64,000 nucleotides of DNA from Paraburkholderia polaris (GTDB lineage: Bacteria; Pseudomonadota; Gammaproteobacteria; Burkholderiales; Burkholderiaceae). The stretch's first letter is position 1. Each line of letters starts with the position of its first letter. The notes below the pieces were generated by a model. It was not told the origin of the DNA. It was given only the letters and a program-made list of their open reading frames with translations, and searched no databases. The stretch covers positions 248,001-312,000 of the forward strand of contig NZ_JABBGJ010000001.1 of the NCBI RefSeq assembly GCF_012927345.1, in the 5' to 3' direction. A program made the position numbers and the translations under genes. Of the stretch, positions 18,787-27,741 are shown one piece after another.

Positions 18787-20073
18787 CTAGTGCTTGGTGC
18801 CGCCGCCGAGTCCACCTGTGAGGCCGCCGAGCAGGTTCGTCAACGGGGCGAGCGGAGACGAGCCGCCGCTTGCGCCGCTGAGTCCGCCGGTCAGTGTGCC
18901 GACCAGGTTGGTCAGTGGTGCAGCCGGATTGCTCGCGGAGCTCGTCGACGATCCGTGCGAGGTGCCGCCTCCCAAGCCTCCGGTCAGTCCGCCGAGCAAG
19001 GTGGTGACCGGTGCAAGGGGGCTGTTGCTGCCTTGCGAGGTGCCGCCTCCCAGGCCTCCCGTTAGTCCGCCAAGCAAGGTGGTAACCGGTGCGAGGGGGC
19101 TGCTGCTGCCTTGCGAGCCGCCGCTCACCGAGCCCACTGACAGGCCGCCGAGCAACGCGGTTACAGGTGCCAGCAGGCCACCGGTGCTATGTCCGCTCGA
19201 TCCGCCTGCAACGCCTTTTGAACCACCGATTGCGCCGTTGCCCACGCCGTTGCCGTTTCCGCTGCCGCTGTTGTTGCCAACGGTGATCGGCACGATAGGT
19301 ACGCTGATCGCGCCGACGCTGACGACCAGGTTCACGATCGGGTCAAGGAGGCCGCTGGTGATCTGGTTGCCGTTGCCGGAGCCTGCGCCAGTGGAGCCGC
19401 TGGAGCCGCCGTGACCGCCGTTCCCAGAGCCGCCGCCATTGCCGCCGCCGTTGCCGCCGCCATTGCCGCCGCCGTTGCCGCCGCCGTTGCCGCCGCCATT
19501 TCCACCGCCATTTCCACCGCCGTTGCCACCACCCGAACCGCCGGAGCCGCCCGAGCCGCCGGAGCCGCCGGAGCCGCCCGAGCCGCCGGAGCCGCCCGAG
19601 CCGCCGGAGCCGCCCGAGCCGCCCGAGCCACCCGAGCCACCCGAGCCACCCGAGCCGCCGGAGCCACCCGAGCCACCATGGCCACCGTCTCCAGAGCCGC
19701 CGCCGTACCCACCACCCGAACCACCGGAGCCACCGGAGCCACCCGAGCCACCCGAGCCACCATAGCCACCGTCTCCAATGCCGCCGCCGTACCCACTTCC
19801 CGAGCCGGAAGCCGAGACGCCGCCCCAGGCCGAGCCGCCGCTCCAACCAGAGCCACTAGTACCCGCACCACTGCCGGCCCAGGCGCCGGCTGTGCCACCG
19901 CCTCCTGCCCACGCGAATCCCGATCCTGGTTGCCCGGTAGTCGTCCATCCGCCGCCTTGTGTGACAGAGGTAGGCGGAGTGGACGTGACATCTCCAGCCT
20001 GACACGAAGTGGCTAGCGACCACCATAGGAGTGCGCTTGCCGACGCAACGAGAGTGTGTTTGAAGGGAGCCAT
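18787..20073 (-). CDS. Secreted Gly/Ser/Asn-repeat protein with C-terminal LLGGLTGG repeats
   Basis: A 428-residue predicted secreted protein. Residues 1-27 are a signal peptide (ends TSCQA-GD). The middle is a long run of GGS triplets (about residues 95-185) that passes into about eight GGGN units. The C-terminal half has roughly five copies of a 25-35 residue unit of form P-L-A-P-V-T-T-L-L-G-G-L-T-G-G-L. ATG 20073 has AAAGGA upstream. Similar proteins in Burkholderiales are often labelled collagen-like or hypothetical; the GGS pattern is not the G-X-Y collagen pattern. No catalytic residues are visible; it is probably a structural or surface polymer. Confidence 0.75.
   Translation of the reverse strand: MAPFKHTLVASASALLWWSLATSCQAGDVTSTPPTSVTQGGGWTTTGQPGSGFAWAGGGGTAGAWAGSGAGTSGSGWSGGSAWGGVSASGSGSGYGGGIGDGGYGGSGGSGGSGGSGGSGGGYGGGSGDGGHGGSGGSGGSGGSGGSGGSGGSGGSGGSGGSGGSGGSGGSGGSGGSGGSGGGNGGGNGGGNGGGNGGGNGGGNGGGNGGGNGGGSGNGGHGGSSGSTGAGSGNGNQITSGLLDPIVNLVVSVGAISVPIVPITVGNNSGSGNGNGVGNGAIGGSKGVAGGSSGHSTGGLLAPVTALLGGLSVGSVSGGSQGSSSPLAPVTTLLGGLTGGLGGGTSQGSNSPLAPVTTLLGGLTGGLGGGTSHGSSTSSASNPAAPLTNLVGTLTGGLSGASGGSSPLAPLTNLLGGLTGGLGGGTKH
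19430..19770. repeat. Coding trinucleotide-type tandem arrays (GGN and GGS codons)
   Basis: The plus strand shows blocks of CCGCCGTTG/CCGCCATTG units (about 19430-19530, encoding GGGN on the minus strand) and GAGCCGCCG/GAGCCACCC units (about 19540-19670 and 19720-19765, encoding GGS). Synonymous variation between copies shows the array is old enough to have diverged. Array length is likely to vary between strains. Confidence 0.85.
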
Positions 20074-20690
20074 GATTAGTCCTTTCGCGATGAAATCGCG
20101 TCCTGATTGGTCAAAGGTGTAATCAGTGCCCCCGGAAAACCGCTGATCGGTCTTTCAGAAAACGGTTGCTTTGTGCCCGATGCCGCGTGTGTGCGCGTCG
20201 CCTTCGTTTAGTTTTAGAGCCGGTGCGGTAGCGCCATGCTCGGATGTGGCTTGCTCGGGCATCGGATCGCTGCAAGTTCCGAGCCAATGTGCCGGCGACG
20301 TAGCGCCGCACGAGCCACGCATTGGCAGTGCCAGAATTGACTGGCGTGCGGGTGAGAGAGCCTTGCTGGACGGGTAGTTCGGACGGGGCGTGGAACGCAG
20401 TGACGGCATCGCGCGACGCGTGTTACGTCCCACGTGTTACGTGTTCCAGTCACGTCGCACGTAACCTCGCCGTTACGCTCCGTGCTGCACAAATAGTTCA
20501 GACAAAAGGCGGCATCGGCATAATACGGAGTCCGACGTATCAGAGCGTGTGTTGGAAACGCGCGTTTAGATTTTCACTGGCGGCGTGTCGATATGCGTCA
20601 CACGCATGAGTTGATTATTTTAATGAATTTGTAAGAGTGGGCAGACTAAGGTCGAATGTCGGGCTTTAAAAGAACGACGAAAGGAGAAAC
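20074..20690. other. 617-bp intergenic region with repeated GTTACGT motifs
   Basis: No gene is supported here. It holds the promoter of the Gly/Ser-rich gene on the left and that of the binding-protein gene on the right. The stretch at 20419-20465 has two copies of CGTGTTACGT 14 bp apart and an inverted ACGTAAC. The right end (20605-20640) is AT-rich. Confidence 0.6.
20419..20465. promoter_or_regulatory. Repeated GTTACGT / ACGTAAC motif cluster
   Basis: CGTGTTACGT occurs at 20419-20428 and again at 20433-20442, and the inverted ACGTAAC at 20459-20465. The cluster lies about 230 bp before the binding-protein start. It could be an operator, but no adjacent regulator gene is available to pair with it. 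Confidence 0.3.
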
Positions 20691-21473
20691 ATGAAATCCA
20701 TGCTTGCAACCCTGACGATAGCGCTGCTCGCCGTATCGTCCGGCAGCGCAATCGCGAAGGATTGGTCGACCGTGCGGTTCGGTGTCGACGCGAGCTATCC
20801 GCCGTTCGAATCGAAATCCGCCGACGGCAAGCTCGTCGGCTTCGACATCGACCTGGGCAACGAGATCTGCCGCCGCCTGAACGCACAATGCGTGTGGGTC
20901 GAAAACGCCTTTGACGGCATGATTCCCGCGCTGAAGGGGCGCAAGTTCGACGGCGTGCTATCGACGATGTCGATGACGCCAGCGCGTCAAGCACAGATCG
21001 CGTTCTCGTCGAAGGTATTCCGTATCCCGACACGCCTCGTCGCCAGGAAGGGCGCGACGATCGTGCCAACACCGGAAGCGCTGAAGGGCAAGCGAATCGG
21101 CGTCGAGCAGGGTTCGATCCAGGAAACGTATGCGAAGACTTACTGGGAGCCGGTCGGCGCGGTGATCGTGCCTTACCAGGATCAGGATCTCGTTTACTCG
21201 GACCTGATTGCTGGCCGCATCGACGCATCGCTACAGAACGCCGTGCAGGCTGACGTCGGATTCCTGCGGACGCCGCGAGGCAAGGACTTCGCGTTTGCCG
21301 GCAATGCGCTTTACGATGCCAAGACGCTGGGCAGCGGTACCGCGATCGGTTTGCGCAAGGAAGACACCGACCTGAAGGCGAAGATCGACCAGGCGATCGC
21401 CGACATGCGCGCGGACGGCACGTACGACAGGATTGCGAAAAAGTATTTCGACTTCGACGTCTACGGCCAGTGA
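20691..21473 (+). CDS. Periplasmic amino-acid-binding protein (HisJ/ArgT-like), orphan
   Basis: A 260-residue solute-binding protein of the polar amino-acid ABC uptake family. It has a signal peptide (residues 1-22, ending SAIA), then VRFGVDASYPPFESKSADG and LVGFDIDLGNEICRRL, the family signature for Lys/Arg/Orn/His binding proteins, and FDGMIPALKGRKFD. AAAGGAG lies upstream of the ATG. No permease or ATPase genes are adjacent, so it must use components encoded elsewhere. Confidence 0.9.
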   Translation: MKSMLATLTIALLAVSSGSAIAKDWSTVRFGVDASYPPFESKSADGKLVGFDIDLGNEICRRLNAQCVWVENAFDGMIPALKGRKFDGVLSTMSMTPARQAQIAFSSKVFRIPTRLVARKGATIVPTPEALKGKRIGVEQGSIQETYAKTYWEPVGAVIVPYQDQDLVYSDLIAGRIDASLQNAVQADVGFLRTPRGKDFAFAGNALYDAKTLGSGTAIGLRKEDTDLKAKIDQAIADMRADGTYDRIAKKYFDFDVYGQ

Positions 21474-21646
21474 AGGCGGCCCGTCCGACAGTCATGCTCA
21501 ATGCAATCGGCGCTCGGTGTCCGTTATGCGTGCCATGCCGGACGATGAATATGTCCCGTTGAAGAGCCGTGGTGGGTCGCCTCTTGTGGCAACCGGGTCC
21601 TGCGCCTAATGTTTAGAAGCAGGCACCGGACAGGGGAAGAGAGCGT

Positions 21647-24600
21647 ATGCGCTGCGCAAACTGCGGATTCGAGAATCCCGCTGGGGCCAGCTTCTGTGAA
21701 GCATGCGGCGTCATGCTGGCGCGTACATGTCTGCGCTGCGGGCACGAGGCGGGACCTTCCGCCAAATTCTGCAGCGAGTGCGGCGCGCCGCTGACCGATG
21801 GGCCCGCAGCGCTTTCTACGCGGCTGAGGTCTGTTTCAGAGCCGTCCCCGGCGCCCATCCATTACACGCCACACCACCTTGCCGAACGCATCCGCGCCGA
21901 GCAGGCGGCCATGGAAGCCCGGGGCGAGATCGCCGGCGAGCGCAAGACCGTCACGGCGTTGTTTGCCGACATGGCGGGGTCCACGGCGCTGGTTCACAAC
22001 CTGGACCCGGAAGAGGCTCAGTGCCTGATCGAGCCTGTCGTCGCGCTGATGATGGAAGCTGTCCACTACTACGAAGGCTATGTCGCCAAATCGCTTGGCG
22101 ACGGCATCCTGGCGCTGTTCGGCGCGCCCATCGCCCATGAGGACCATCCGCAGCGTGCGCTGTATGCGGCGCTGCGGATGCAGCATGCGATGCGCCGGCA
22201 CGGCGACAGGATTCGTCTGGAAAAAGGCATCCCGCTGCAAATTCGCGTCGGCATCCATACCGGTGAGGTCGTCGTGCGTTCGATCCGCACGGACGACCTG
22301 CACACCGATTACGATCCGGTCGGACACACGATCCACATTGCGTCCCGGATGGAAGGGATCGCCGCTCCCTCGTCAATTCTGGTGAGCGAGTCCACGCACA
22401 AACTCGCCGTGGGCTATTTTGAATTCAAGGCGCTGGGGGCGGCGCAGGTCAAAGGGATCCCCGAGCCACTCGTCGTGTATGAGGTATTGGGTCCCGGGGC
22501 GTTGCGCACGCGCCTGCAATTGTCGGCACATCGCGGCCTTGCCAGGTTCGTGGGCCGTCAGACCGAACTGGACCATTTGCATGCGGCGCTGGAGCAGGCA
22601 AAAGAAGGACGCGGACAGGTCGTCGCTGTGGCAGGCGAGGCCGGAGTCGGGAAGTCGCGCCTCTTTCATGAGTTCAAGGAACGCTCCCGGCGCAGCTGTG
22701 TGTTACTGGAGACGTTCTCGGTTTCGCACGGCAAGGCCTTCGCCTATTTGCCGCTCATCGAGCTATTGAAGAACTATTTCCAGATCACCGCTCAGGACGA
22801 CGAACGGCAGTGTCGGGAAAGAGTCATGGGCAAGGCGCTGACCCTCGAGCGAAGCTTCGAGGATCTGGTGCCCTACCTTCTCTATCTGCTTGGCATCGGT
22901 GAGCGCGGATCAGCGCTGGCGGAAATGGATCCGCAGATCCGGCGTGACCGGACCATTGACGCGATCATCCAGCTTCTGACGCGGGAGAGCCGCGACCAGC
23001 CGATCGAGTTGTTGTTCGAGGATCTGCAATGGCTGGACCGCGAGACCGAAGCATTCCTCTTGAGCCTCATCGACCGCGTGGCGAATTCACGGATACTGCT
23101 CCTTGTGAACTACCGGCCAGAGTATCAGCCTGTCTGGGAACGCGCGGGCCATTGCAGCCAACTGCGACTCGAACCGCTTGGCCCCGCGGAAGCCCAGGGA
23201 TTGCTCTCGGCGCTGCTTGGGGACGATCCCACCCTCGCGCCGCTCAAACAGCTCATCCTGGAGAAGACGGAGGGCAACCCCTTTTTCATGGAGGAAGTTG
23301 TACAGACGCTGGTCGAAGAGAAATCGCTGCTCGGCGAACCCGGCCGTTTCCGGATCGAGCATACCCCGGCTGCGCTGCATATTCCGACCACCGTGCAAGG
23401 TGTGCTCGCCGCTCGCATCGACCGGCTCCCCGTCGCGGAGAAGGAGTTGCTGCAGGCACTTGCCGTCATCGGCAAGGAGTTTTCGTTCAGTCTGATCCAG
23501 CGCATCTACGACGGGCCGGGCGCCCCGACCGATGACGCGTTGCGGGATCGGTTGGCCCGGCTGGACGCCGCGGAATTCATTTACGAGCGTCCCGCGTTTC
23601 CGGAGGTCGAGTATTCGTTCAAGCACGCGCTGACCCAGGAAGTTGCCGGGCGCTCGCTGCTGACGGAGCGCCGTAGCGCCCTGCATGAGCGTGCGGCGCA
23701 GGCCATCGAAGCGCTGTTCTCCACCCGTATCGCAGATTACTGGAGCGAATTGGCGCATCACTACCGGCTGAGCGGCAATGTCCCAAAGGCCGTGGAATAC
23801 CTGCACCGCACCGGGGAACAGGCGCTCCAGCATTCCGCCAATCTGGATGCGATGCGTCATCTCGGCGCGGCGTTGGAGTTGCTCGAGCATTTGCCTGACA
23901 CGTCTGAACGCGCTCAGCAGGAACTGACGCTGCTGCTCTCGCTCGGGCCCGCCTTGATGGCCGTCCGCGGCTATGGCGCGCCGGAGGTCGTGGCGGCGTA
24001 TACGCGCGCGCTGGCGTTGTGCGAACGGATTGGCGAGACATCGAAGATCTTCTCAGTGCAACTGGGACTGAAGACTTATTACCAGCTGCGCGCGGAATAC
24101 CGTACCGTGAATGAGCTGGGAGAGCGGCTGCTGCGGATGGCGCGGCAGATCGGGAAACCGGCTTTATTCGTGGAGGCGCATCTTGCGCTCGCGGCAAGCC
24201 TGTTCTTCGAGGGCGATCTCGACGCTGCCCGTGTCCACCAGGAACAAGCTCTGGTTTTCTATCTCCAGGAAAGCCATGAGGAGGAGATCTACGACCACGT
24301 GATCGATCCAGGCGTGCGTGCCCTGAACTTTCTGGCCTGGACCTTGTGGCTTCAGGGATGCCCCGATCAATCGACCAAGCGGAGCCAGGAGGGGCTTGCA
24401 CTGGCCCGGAAATATACCGGCGGCTCAAGCCTGGCACTGACCTTGACCTACACGGCGCAACTGCACCAGTTTCGGCGCGATGCGACGCTGACTCGCAAGT
24501 ACGCCGAGGCCGTCATGTCGCTCGCGGCTGAGCAGGGTATGCCGTTCTGGCTCGCGTGGGGAGCGATTCTGCGCGGCTGGGCGTTGAATGAGCAGGGAAG

Positions 24601-25102
24601 CATCCAGGAGGGGATTGCGCAAATACGCGAGGGTCTGGCCGGCTACCGGGCGACCGGGTCCGAAATGGGGTGCTCGTACTTTTTGGTGCTCCTCGCCGAC
24701 AGCTACCGGCATGCGGGAGAGATCGACGCGGGTCTGGGCGTGATCGACGAGGCGATGGCCATGGTGAGTCGTTCAGGCGAGCACTGCTACGAGGCGGAGT
24801 TATATCGGATCAAGGGGTTGCTGCTTGGCGCGTCGAGCGACCGCATTGGCGACGCCGCCCGTGCGGAAGAAGCCGAGGCCTGCTTTCATCAGGCGATCGC
24901 AGTGGCCCGCCGACAGGGCGCCAGGTCGTTCGAATTGCGGACCGTTTCGAGCCTCGCCCGTCTGTGGCAATGCCAGGGGAAAACGGCAGACGCACGGCAG
25001 GCGTTGTCCGAGGTGTACGGCAGCTTTGCGGAAGGCTTCGACACTGCCGACATGCGAGAGGCGAAAGCGTTGCTCGATGGGTTGGCATCACGCGAGGGGT
25101 GA
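21647..25102 (+). CDS. Zinc-ribbon / class III cyclase / AAA ATPase / TPR regulatory protein
   Basis: A 1151-residue multidomain protein. Residues 1-47 form a double zinc ribbon with four CxxC knuckles. A class III nucleotide cyclase domain (about 90-280) has metal-binding Asp in LFADMAGST and SLGDGILALFG. In the later segment DYDPVGHTIHIASRMEG the Asp and Arg are kept, but the transition-state Asn is His. A STAND-type ATPase follows, with Walker A GEAGVGKS near 330 and Walker B ELLFEDLQWLDRE near 455. The C-terminal half is TPR-like helices. Such proteins are common in proteobacteria and poorly characterised. A patatin gene follows 119 bp downstream. Confidence 0.87.
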   Translation: MRCANCGFENPAGASFCEACGVMLARTCLRCGHEAGPSAKFCSECGAPLTDGPAALSTRLRSVSEPSPAPIHYTPHHLAERIRAEQAAMEARGEIAGERKTVTALFADMAGSTALVHNLDPEEAQCLIEPVVALMMEAVHYYEGYVAKSLGDGILALFGAPIAHEDHPQRALYAALRMQHAMRRHGDRIRLEKGIPLQIRVGIHTGEVVVRSIRTDDLHTDYDPVGHTIHIASRMEGIAAPSSILVSESTHKLAVGYFEFKALGAAQVKGIPEPLVVYEVLGPGALRTRLQLSAHRGLARFVGRQTELDHLHAALEQAKEGRGQVVAVAGEAGVGKSRLFHEFKERSRRSCVLLETFSVSHGKAFAYLPLIELLKNYFQITAQDDERQCRERVMGKALTLERSFEDLVPYLLYLLGIGERGSALAEMDPQIRRDRTIDAIIQLLTRESRDQPIELLFEDLQWLDRETEAFLLSLIDRVANSRILLLVNYRPEYQPVWERAGHCSQLRLEPLGPAEAQGLLSALLGDDPTLAPLKQLILEKTEGNPFFMEEVVQTLVEEKSLLGEPGRFRIEHTPAALHIPTTVQGVLAARIDRLPVAEKELLQALAVIGKEFSFSLIQRIYDGPGAPTDDALRDRLARLDAAEFIYERPAFPEVEYSFKHALTQEVAGRSLLTERRSALHERAAQAIEALFSTRIADYWSELAHHYRLSGNVPKAVEYLHRTGEQALQHSANLDAMRHLGAALELLEHLPDTSERAQQELTLLLSLGPALMAVRGYGAPEVVAAYTRALALCERIGETSKIFSVQLGLKTYYQLRAEYRTVNELGERLLRMARQIGKPALFVEAHLALAASLFFEGDLDAARVHQEQALVFYLQESHEEEIYDHVIDPGVRALNFLAWTLWLQGCPDQSTKRSQEGLALARKYTGGSSLALTLTYTAQLHQFRRDATLTRKYAEAVMSLAAEQGMPFWLAWGAILRGWALNEQGSIQEGIAQIREGLAGYRATGSEMGCSYFLVLLADSYRHAGEIDAGLGVIDEAMAMVSRSGEHCYEAELYRIKGLLLGASSDRIGDAARAEEAEACFHQAIAVARRQGARSFELRTVSSLARLWQCQGKTADARQALSEVYGSFAEGFDTADMREAKALLDGLASREG

Positions 25103-25221
25103 ACGATTGATGACACATGGTGCCGAACGGCGCATTGACGCATTGACGCACCGGCGTGTGACGGGCCGACGCGCTGCGCCGGGCGCGTGATGCCGATCCG
25201 CACTGACCGAGGAGACGGGAA

Positions 25222-26271
25222 ATGACGACAAAGAATCCGAGACGTCGCGGCGATGACGAGCACAAGGCGATCGCGCTGGCTTTGCAGGGGGGCGGGATGC
25301 ATGGCGCGTTCACGTGGGGCGTGCTCGACCGGTTGCTCGAGGACGGCAGGCTTGCGATTGAAGGAGTGAGCGCGACCAGCGCCGGCTCGATGAATGCCGC
25401 AGTGCTCGCATACGGGCTGCTGAAAGGGGGCGAGGACGGTGCGCGGCAGGCGCTACACGACTTCTGGTACGCCGTGGCGCAATCCGCCGAGCGTTACAAC
25501 CCGTTGCGCTGGATGCCGTGGCTGAAAGGGACGCACAGCTTCGGGTTCGATCATTCGCCGTTATATGCATTTGCCGACATGGCGCTGCGCATCTTCTCGC
25601 CCTACCAGTTCAATCCGAACAATCTGAATCCGCTGCGCGAGGTGCTCGACAATCAGGTCGACTTCACCGCGTTGCGAAAACAATGTCCCATCCATCTGTA
25701 TCTGTGCGCGACCAACGTCGAGACGGGAAAAATACGCCTCTTCACGGGCGAGGATATCTGCGCGGACGCCGTACTTGCATCTGCGTGCGTGCCGACGCTG
25801 TTCCAGGCGATCACCATCGACGGAGAACACTACTGGGACGGCGGCTACATGGGAAACCCGGCCATCTACCCGTTGATTTACCACTGCAATACGCGCGACG
25901 TCGTGATCGTCCACATCAACCCGCTGGTTCGCCGGGGCGTGCCGATTACGGCTGCCGACATCCTCAATCGCGTCAGCGAAATCAGCTTCAACTCGTCGCT
26001 GATGCGTGAGATGCGCGCGATCGCCTTCGTCACCGATCTGATTCAGCAAGGCAAAGTCGATGGTGGCCAGATGAAGGAAATGCTGATCCATTCCATTCGA
26101 TCCGACGAGGCGATGTGCGCGCTCAGCGTGTCCAGCAAGTACAACGCCGATTGGGACTTCCTTTGCGGACTGCGCGATAACGGGCGGCGCGAGGCCGACG
26201 CGTGGCTCACGCATCACTACGGAGACATCGGGCAACGCTCGAGTATCGACATTCGCGAGGAGTTTCTTTGA
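25222..26271 (+). CDS. Patatin-like phospholipase
   Basis: A 349-residue patatin-fold lipid acyl hydrolase. The oxyanion glycine loop is ALQGGGMHGAFTWGVLDRL, the nucleophile serine is in SATSAGSMNAA (G-x-S-x-G-like with T-S-A-G-S), and the catalytic Asp is in YWDGGYMGNP. No signal peptide is seen, so it acts in the cytoplasm or at the inner membrane face. GAGGAGACGG precedes the ATG. It lies between the cyclase/ATPase gene and an HD-like gene. Bacterial patatins can be signalling effectors (as in CBASS) or housekeeping lipases; the sequence alone does not decide. Confidence 0.9.
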   Translation: MTTKNPRRRGDDEHKAIALALQGGGMHGAFTWGVLDRLLEDGRLAIEGVSATSAGSMNAAVLAYGLLKGGEDGARQALHDFWYAVAQSAERYNPLRWMPWLKGTHSFGFDHSPLYAFADMALRIFSPYQFNPNNLNPLREVLDNQVDFTALRKQCPIHLYLCATNVETGKIRLFTGEDICADAVLASACVPTLFQAITIDGEHYWDGGYMGNPAIYPLIYHCNTRDVVIVHINPLVRRGVPITAADILNRVSEISFNSSLMREMRAIAFVTDLIQQGKVDGGQMKEMLIHSIRSDEAMCALSVSSKYNADWDFLCGLRDNGRREADAWLTHHYGDIGQRSSIDIREEFL

Positions 26272-26362
26272 GCATCGCGACTGGATCGGCGCAAAGCAAC
26301 GAGGTCATGATGGGTACGGCGTCGAACGGTCATGCATTCGTGCAGGATGGAAAGGGGCGGGA

Positions 26363-26977
26363 ATGAGCCAGACGCAGGCGCGCTTCATCGCATTGTGGTC
26401 ACGCAGCGGCGGCTTGCGCGCCGAGGCCGTCTATGCCGACCTGGCGCAGCTTTATGCCGAACCGGCGCGTCATTACCACACGCTGCGTCATATCCGCCGC
26501 TGCTTGCACGATCTCGACCATGCGCGGAGCGCGATTCCTCATCCCGATGTTGTGGAACTTGCGCTGTGGTGCCACGACGTGGTCTACGTTCCCGGCGCAC
26601 GGGACAACGAGCAACGCAGCGCGGACTGGTTCCGGCAATGGGCAGATGACCGTATCGCTGCGGGCGGACGCATCTGCGCAATGATCCTGGCGACGAGGCA
26701 TACGCGTGTGCCGGCGGGATTGGACGATCGCTTTGCCTGCGATATCGACCTCGCGGTGCTGGGCGCTCGACGCAGCCGTTTTCGTGAGGATGGGGGGCGC
26801 CTGAGGGCGGAACGTCCCGACCTTGACGACCGCGCCTACGACATGCACGAACGGACGATTCTGGGCAATCTGCTGGCACATCCGCGTATCTATCACACCG
26901 ATTTTTTCCATACCCGTTGCGAAACGCGCGCACGGGGCAATCTGACGTGGCGGCTCGGCCTGCCTGCGCCGCGATGA
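26363..26977 (+). CDS. Predicted HD-superfamily metal-dependent phosphohydrolase
   Basis: A 204-residue protein. It has the H...HD pattern of the HD superfamily: RHYHTLRHIRRCL, then ALWCHDVVYVPGARDNEQRS, and a later Asp in CDIDLAVLG. It matches the small proteobacterial family annotated as predicted metal-dependent HD phosphohydrolases; the substrate is unknown. The start at 26363 follows GGGGCGGG. It is 91 bp after the patatin gene and in the same direction, so co-transcription is possible. Confidence 0.82.
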   Translation: MSQTQARFIALWSRSGGLRAEAVYADLAQLYAEPARHYHTLRHIRRCLHDLDHARSAIPHPDVVELALWCHDVVYVPGARDNEQRSADWFRQWADDRIAAGGRICAMILATRHTRVPAGLDDRFACDIDLAVLGARRSRFREDGGRLRAERPDLDDRAYDMHERTILGNLLAHPRIYHTDFFHTRCETRARGNLTWRLGLPAPR

Positions 26978-26979
26978 CC

Positions 26980-27360
26980 ATGAGAGAGTTCCGCGAGCAT
27001 GTCGTTGCGTATCACGATGACTTTCACGGGCAAGTGGTTCTTGACCGCTGTCGAGAGCTCGGACATCAGCATCGCAAATCCGCCGTCACCGACGATCGCG
27101 ACGACCTGACGCCCAGGATTGGCCAGCTGCGCCGCGATCGCGTACGGCAGCCCAGGTGCCATGGTGGCGAGCATGCAAGTGGCGACCAGTTGCTGTCCGC
27201 GACGCAGAGTCAGGAAGCGCGCCGCGAAATGCGTGTTGGCTCCGCAGTCCTGACAGGCCAGAACCCGACATTCGAACGATGACCTCAGATCGTTGACAAT
27301 GCGCCGTTTGAACTGCTGTAATTCGTCCCGAGCGGTGCGGTCAGCCTTTCCTTCTGGGGA
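26980..27360 (-). pseudogene. Remnant of a thiamine-diphosphate enzyme (pyruvate oxidase/acetolactate synthase-like)
   Basis: On the minus strand an open frame reads DELQQFKRRIVNDLRSS, then CQDCGANTHFAARFLTLR, then MLATMAPGLPYAIAAQ and VVAIVGDGGFAMLMSEL. The GDGG...(N) region is the thiamine-diphosphate Mg-binding motif of the POX/ALS family, but only about 110 residues remain of a protein normally 550-600 long. Similarity ends abruptly near MLAE at about 26990 and before 27360. No start codon or complete domain is left. It overlaps nothing intact. Confidence 0.7.
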
Positions 27361-27366
27361 GTCGCT

Positions 27367-27546
27367 GTGCGAGAAACAACACTTAAATTCAAACGCGGGA
27401 TATTCACTGCGATCTTTACTTTTTTCTCAGTGTTTTGCGCCCATCCTCTCACGGTCCGTTACCCGGCACTCAGCATCGCGGCTTTTATTGGCGGAGCTTC
27501 TGCATTCATCGGCATGCTGTTAGCCAACTTCGTTTTTCGAGAATGA
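27367..27546 (+). CDS. Small GTG-started membrane protein (59 aa)
   Basis: A short frame with start GTG 27367, six bases after a good ribosome site (GGGGAG). The product is basic at the N-terminus (RETTLKFKRG) and then hydrophobic: IFTAIFTFFSVFCA and ALSIAAFIGGASAFIGMLLA suggest two membrane helices. It ends ANFVFRE. It abuts the thiamine-diphosphate remnant. No family recognised. Confidence 0.5.
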   Translation: MRETTLKFKRGIFTAIFTFFSVFCAHPLTVRYPALSIAAFIGGASAFIGMLLANFVFRE

Positions 27547-27741
27547 CAGCGCGTTTTCGCACAAAGTGTGTGACAGAAGCAACGCATGGCACATAGGCGC
27601 AATAGCCGCGGTGCAAACTTCCGGGTTCGCCCAGTTGCTGTCGTTCAGGTCAGAGCTGTACTGCAAAAAACAAAGGCAGCTAGATTAAACAGCAACACCG
27701 CGCGCTACAAAGGTATTCGTTGTCACGCTTCCGGAGGCCCG

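Noticed and set aside
18564..18815. Minus-strand frame over the octamer array encoding EKPRSREAEKPRSREAEKPR
   Set aside because: The repeat peptide is just the translation of TCGGCTTC copies; there is no start signal and it crosses the terminator hairpin.
19439..19765. Plus-strand open frame of Pro-Glu-Pro repeats over the Gly/Ser gene
   Set aside because: It is the antisense image of GGS/GGN codons. It has no ribosome site, and the minus strand has a signal peptide and normal start.
21647..26271. Cyclase plus patatin as a CBASS or Pycsar defence system
   Set aside because: No CD-NTase is present; the cyclase is the large ATPase/TPR type, and the patatin has no nucleotide sensor seen. Retained only as a neighbourhood observation.
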